Assembly (NCBI GenBank): GCA_009377445.1
Contig: WHUA01000005.1
Location: 1 to 64,000, forward strand
Origin: Alphaproteobacteria bacterium
Lineage (GTDB): Bacteria; Pseudomonadota; Alphaproteobacteria; UBA8366
Direction: 5' to 3'
DNA: 64,000 nt
A program made the position numbers and the translations under genes. Under the pieces are notes generated by a model that made no database searches, was not told the origin of the DNA, and saw only the letters and a program-made list of their open reading frames with translations. Shown here one piece after another: positions 61,449-64,000 of the stretch (the stretch's first letter is position 1; the number at the start of each line of letters is the position of its first letter).

Positions 61449-62170
61449 CCAGCCCGGCCGGGGGGCCTGTCGCCGGCCGCATCGCACGGTGCGACTGGGC
61501 GGCGATCGGCGCGGATCTCGACGCGCGCGGCTGCGCCACGACCGGCCCCCTCCTCACCCCGGCGGAATGCGGCGCGCTTGCCGGCGCTTATGCCGACGAC
61601 GCGCCGTACCGCAGCCGCGTGGTCATGGCGCGGCACGGCTACGGCCGTGGCGAGTACAAATACTTCGGCTATCCGCTGCCGAAGCTCGTTGAGGCGCTGC
61701 GCACCGCACTTTATCCGCCGCTCGCCGCGATCGCCAACCGCTGGAGCGAGGCGATGGGCGCCGCCGCGCGCTTCCCGCCGGAGCATGACGCGTATCTCGC
61801 AAGTTGCCACGCCGCCGGCCAGACCAAGCCCACGCCGCTGGTCCTCGCCTATGGCGCGGGCGACTACAACTGCCTGCACCAGGACCTGTACGGCGACCTG
61901 GTGTTTCCGCTGCAGGTGGCCTTCCTGCTGTCGCGGCCGGAGTCGGATTTCACCGGCGGCGAATTCGTCCTCACGGAACAGCGCCCGCGCATGCAGTCGC
62001 GCGCCGAGGTCGTGGCGCTCCGGCAGGGCGAAGGCGTTATCTTTCCGGTCCGTCACCGGCCCGTGCAGGGCACGCGCGGCGTCTATCGCGTGACCATGCG
62101 CCACGGCGTGAGCCGGCTCCGCACCGGCTCGCGCCACACGCTCGGCATCATCTTTCACGATGCGGCGTGA
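61445..62170 (+). CDS. 2OG-Fe(II) oxygenase, COG3826-type, DNA-repair operon
   Basis: A 241-residue protein from GTG 61445, coupled to ogt. Iron-binding H145 and D147 (NCLHQDLYGD); the distal His is H204 (VRHRPV) or H220 (MRHGVS), with an arginine nearby (GTRGVYRV). It matches the 2OG-oxygenase group often found with ada or alkA genes. A repair role for alkylated nucleic acids is likely by context; its substrate is not established. It is ended close to the TpsB gene, with which it is convergent. Confidence 0.83.
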   Translation: MTSPAGGPVAGRIARCDWAAIGADLDARGCATTGPLLTPAECGALAGAYADDAPYRSRVVMARHGYGRGEYKYFGYPLPKLVEALRTALYPPLAAIANRWSEAMGAAARFPPEHDAYLASCHAAGQTKPTPLVLAYGAGDYNCLHQDLYGDLVFPLQVAFLLSRPESDFTGGEFVLTEQRPRMQSRAEVVALRQGEGVIFPVRHRPVQGTRGVYRVTMRHGVSRLRTGSRHTLGIIFHDAA

Positions 62171-62182
62171 GAGGCCGCGGGC

Positions 62183-63889
62183 TCAATACGTCAATGCGGT
62201 GGAGAAGAAGAAGCGCCAGTCGTCGCCGTCGCTGGTCTGGACCTTGCGGGTCAGCGGCTTGGCGGCTTCGAAGGTGGCGCGCATGTGATCGGTCAGCTTG
62301 AGGCGAAACCCCGCGCCGGCCGAGGTCAGCGAATCGCGGCTGGAGCCGCCGCCCGGCGTCTCGTTCCATACCGCGCCGATGTCGTAGAAGCCGTAGACCT
62401 GGTACTCGCTCAGCCAGCGCCATTGCGTCGCGTCGCTGTAGCGCAGCTCGCCGCTGGCGGCGATGCCGTCTTCGCCCGAGACTTCGCCATAGTCGTAGGC
62501 CCGGCCGAACTGTTCGCCGCCGAGACTGAACTCCTCATAGGAAAGCAGCGGGTCCGCCGACCACTGGCCGCCGATACCGAGCTGGAGGCCGATGCGCTCC
62601 GTCAGCTTCTGCAGGCGGATGACGTTGCCGGTCACCTTCGTGAATTCGCTTCGCCCGTCCGACCGCGAGAGCGTGCTCGATCCCTCCTCCGAGGCCCCCA
62701 GGACGTCGATCCCTTGACTCAATTCGAGCTTGAGCTGGCTCTCGCCGTCGAAACGGTCGGTCAGGCCGTAGGTCGCGGCGGCGCGCAGGACCCGCAGCCG
62801 GTCGCTGATCGCGGTGCTGTCGAACTGCGTCTCGCGGAAATTGCGGACATCGAAGCTGCCGGAAAGCCAAAGGCTCTGCTGCCGCGAGCGGATCAGCGGA
62901 TGCCAGATGCGGCCGACGAACTGCGCGATCCGGATATCCGAATCGAGCGCCGCCTTGCTGCTGCCGGGATCGAGCGCGCCAAAAGCGCCGAGCGCCGACA
63001 CGTAGGTGCCGGCATCGCCGACCGGCGCCATCGCCGACACGGACCCGTATAGAAGCTCTTCGGGCTGCGTCGGAACCGTCACGAAGCTCGCCTGGAGCGA
63101 TTCGCCGAAGCCGAGGGCGCCGTGCACCGCGCCGCTCAGGAATCCCTGCAGCCTGCCGACCTCAGGCGTGCCGCGGTTGTCGAGCTGCGCGGACGCGTCC
63201 ACGGCCTTGCGCTGGACCGCCACCGAAAGCTCGTATTCGCCCGCATCGTCCCGCACCGCCTTCAGGCTGGGGGTCACCGAGACGCCGGGGATGTCGTTCA
63301 TGAGCAGCAACGAACGCTCGACCGTGTCCAGGCGCGCCGGGCGCTCGTGCAGCGCCGCCTGCGCGTAGCGTTCGAGCACGCCGCGCTGGCTTTCGTCGCC
63401 GGTCACGGAAAAGCGCACGATGTGCCCTTCGATCACGCGAACGCGCAGGACGCCGGCGACGATCTGCTGTTCCGGCGCAACCGCGCGGGTCAGGAAGTAC
63501 CCTTCGTCCCGGTACAGCTTCGTGATGCGCTGGAGGATCTCGTAGACCTCCTTGCTTCCCACCGTTGCGGTCAGGAACTCCTCGTAGAGCGGCGCGAACC
63601 GGGCCGCATCGAGAGCGGTCGCCCCTTCGATCACGACGCCGCTCAGGGTGAACGGGTTCACCGCTTCGGATGGAACGGCCGGCTGCCCGAGCTGCGGCAG
63701 CGCCGGGCCCGCCTTGGGCAGCACCCGTTGCTCGCTTTCCTTGATGCGGCGGTCGATGTTTGAAAGATCCGGCGATTGCTGGGCGCTTGCTTCGAAATTG
63801 GCGCATAGCCCCAGGGCGGCGGCGCCCAGCAGAAACCGGACGGCCAGCGTCCGGCAGGCGCCCGGCGAGCCTCTCGTCAGATGTTTCAT
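62183..63889 (-). CDS. TpsB-type outer-membrane transporter (ShlB/FhaC family)
   Basis: A 568-residue protein from ATG 63889. Signal peptide to about residue 36 (cut after SASA-like ASAQ), an N-terminal linker helix, then two POTRA domains (about 78-240: FTLSGVVIEGATALDAARF, and RVRVIEGHIVRFSVTG), and a 16-strand barrel. The conserved signature of the family near strand 11-12 is seen as SLGGEQFGRAYDYGE. It would secrete a large TpsA exoprotein by two-partner secretion. No TpsA gene is downstream; a divergent gene starts at 63932. Confidence 0.85.
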   Translation of the reverse strand: MKHLTRGSPGACRTLAVRFLLGAAALGLCANFEASAQQSPDLSNIDRRIKESEQRVLPKAGPALPQLGQPAVPSEAVNPFTLSGVVIEGATALDAARFAPLYEEFLTATVGSKEVYEILQRITKLYRDEGYFLTRAVAPEQQIVAGVLRVRVIEGHIVRFSVTGDESQRGVLERYAQAALHERPARLDTVERSLLLMNDIPGVSVTPSLKAVRDDAGEYELSVAVQRKAVDASAQLDNRGTPEVGRLQGFLSGAVHGALGFGESLQASFVTVPTQPEELLYGSVSAMAPVGDAGTYVSALGAFGALDPGSSKAALDSDIRIAQFVGRIWHPLIRSRQQSLWLSGSFDVRNFRETQFDSTAISDRLRVLRAAATYGLTDRFDGESQLKLELSQGIDVLGASEEGSSTLSRSDGRSEFTKVTGNVIRLQKLTERIGLQLGIGGQWSADPLLSYEEFSLGGEQFGRAYDYGEVSGEDGIAASGELRYSDATQWRWLSEYQVYGFYDIGAVWNETPGGGSSRDSLTSAGAGFRLKLTDHMRATFEAAKPLTRKVQTSDGDDWRFFFSTALTY

Positions 63890-63931
63890 GTCGGGATGAG
63901 CGAGCCGGTTGCCAATCTCAGGGGAGCTGTC

Positions 63932-64000
63932 ATGCGCTTAACCATACTGCGATGGCTGGCGGAAATTTTCAATCGCGGGAAGGCCGGAACCCCAGGCAAT
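63932..64000 (+). CDS. start of an unidentified gene (partial)
   Basis: The first 23 codons of a rightward gene, MRLTILRWLAEIFNRGKAG then TPGN, begin at ATG 63932 behind GGGGAG. The gene runs off the right edge. It is divergent from the TpsB gene, which leaves only 42 bases between starts. The hydrophobic-basic start could be the beginning of a secreted or membrane protein, but 23 residues are too few to tell. Confidence 0.5.
   Translation, partial: MRLTILRWLAEIFNRGKAGTPGN

Overview
The window is GC-rich, densely coded DNA from a bacterium, most likely an alphaproteobacterium (Rhodospirillales/Rhizobiales-like). The pointers are the gene families present (DUF1028, BTAD-TolB-TPR regulators, TauD dioxygenases, luciferase-like flavin oxidoreductases, a DUF3018-type MazE antitoxin, a VPLPA-CTERM-type protein), the very high G+C at third codon positions, and several palindromic extragenic repeat families. 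Taxonomy is inferred; there is no rRNA or tRNA gene in the window.

Region by region. 1-3.5 kb: the 5' end of a TauD-type dioxygenase, a large BTAD/TolB/TPR regulator and a divergent secreted cupin. 3.9-7.8 kb: a decayed integrative element with a P4-type tyrosine integrase, an AlpA-like excision regulator, a truncated primase and two unidentified ORFs. 8-16.9 kb: alpha/beta hydrolase, an orphan MazE antitoxin, a DUF1028 protein, a DASS transporter, a toxin-first HigBA module, a Na+/H+ antiporter with a cyclic-nucleotide domain, and unknowns. 17-21.4 kb: a TauD dioxygenase, a possible small-RNA locus between opposed terminators, a response regulator, and an asparagine synthetase followed by the fused scar of two deleted genes. 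21.4-25.6 kb: a saccharopine-dehydrogenase-like / ALDH7-like / DAO-type oxidoreductase group that looks like lysine-type amino-acid catabolism. 25.7-28.9 kb: glycosyltransferase, lipoprotein, PilZ protein and a VPLPA-CTERM exported protein.

29-46.9 kb is an acyl-CoA and oxidative catabolism region: three luciferase-like oxidoreductases, a carboxymuconolactone-decarboxylase-like protein, two SDRs, thiolase, acyl-CoA ligase, enoyl-CoA hydratase, a thiolase-fold protein lacking the nucleophilic cysteine with its DUF35 partner, an IPNS-like oxygenase and a fumarate-reductase-like flavoprotein. An ECF sigma/anti-sigma pair and a divergent DUF4168 protein sit within it and share a symmetrical promoter region. 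47-49.4 kb: a secreted subtilase and a third TauD enzyme.

49.5-57 kb looks like a surface glycan or lipid modification locus: GT2 transferase, three SAM methyltransferases, a GT-C-like membrane protein, and an HTTM membrane protein immediately followed by a DCC (DUF393) thiol protein. 57-62.2 kb: GYD-domain protein, a TPP enzyme with a class III CoA-transferase, and a DNA-repair pair (Ogt/Ada C-terminal methyltransferase plus a COG3826-type 2OG-Fe(II) oxygenase). The right end holds a TpsB-type outer-membrane transporter and the start of a divergent gene.

Extragenic palindromes occur in many gaps: at least seven copies of one family, three of a second and one complex element of a third. The strongest leads for new biology are the HTTM-DCC pair in its glycan/methyltransferase setting, the mirror-image ECF promoters, the opposed-terminator locus near 17.1 kb and the deletion scar near 19 kb.
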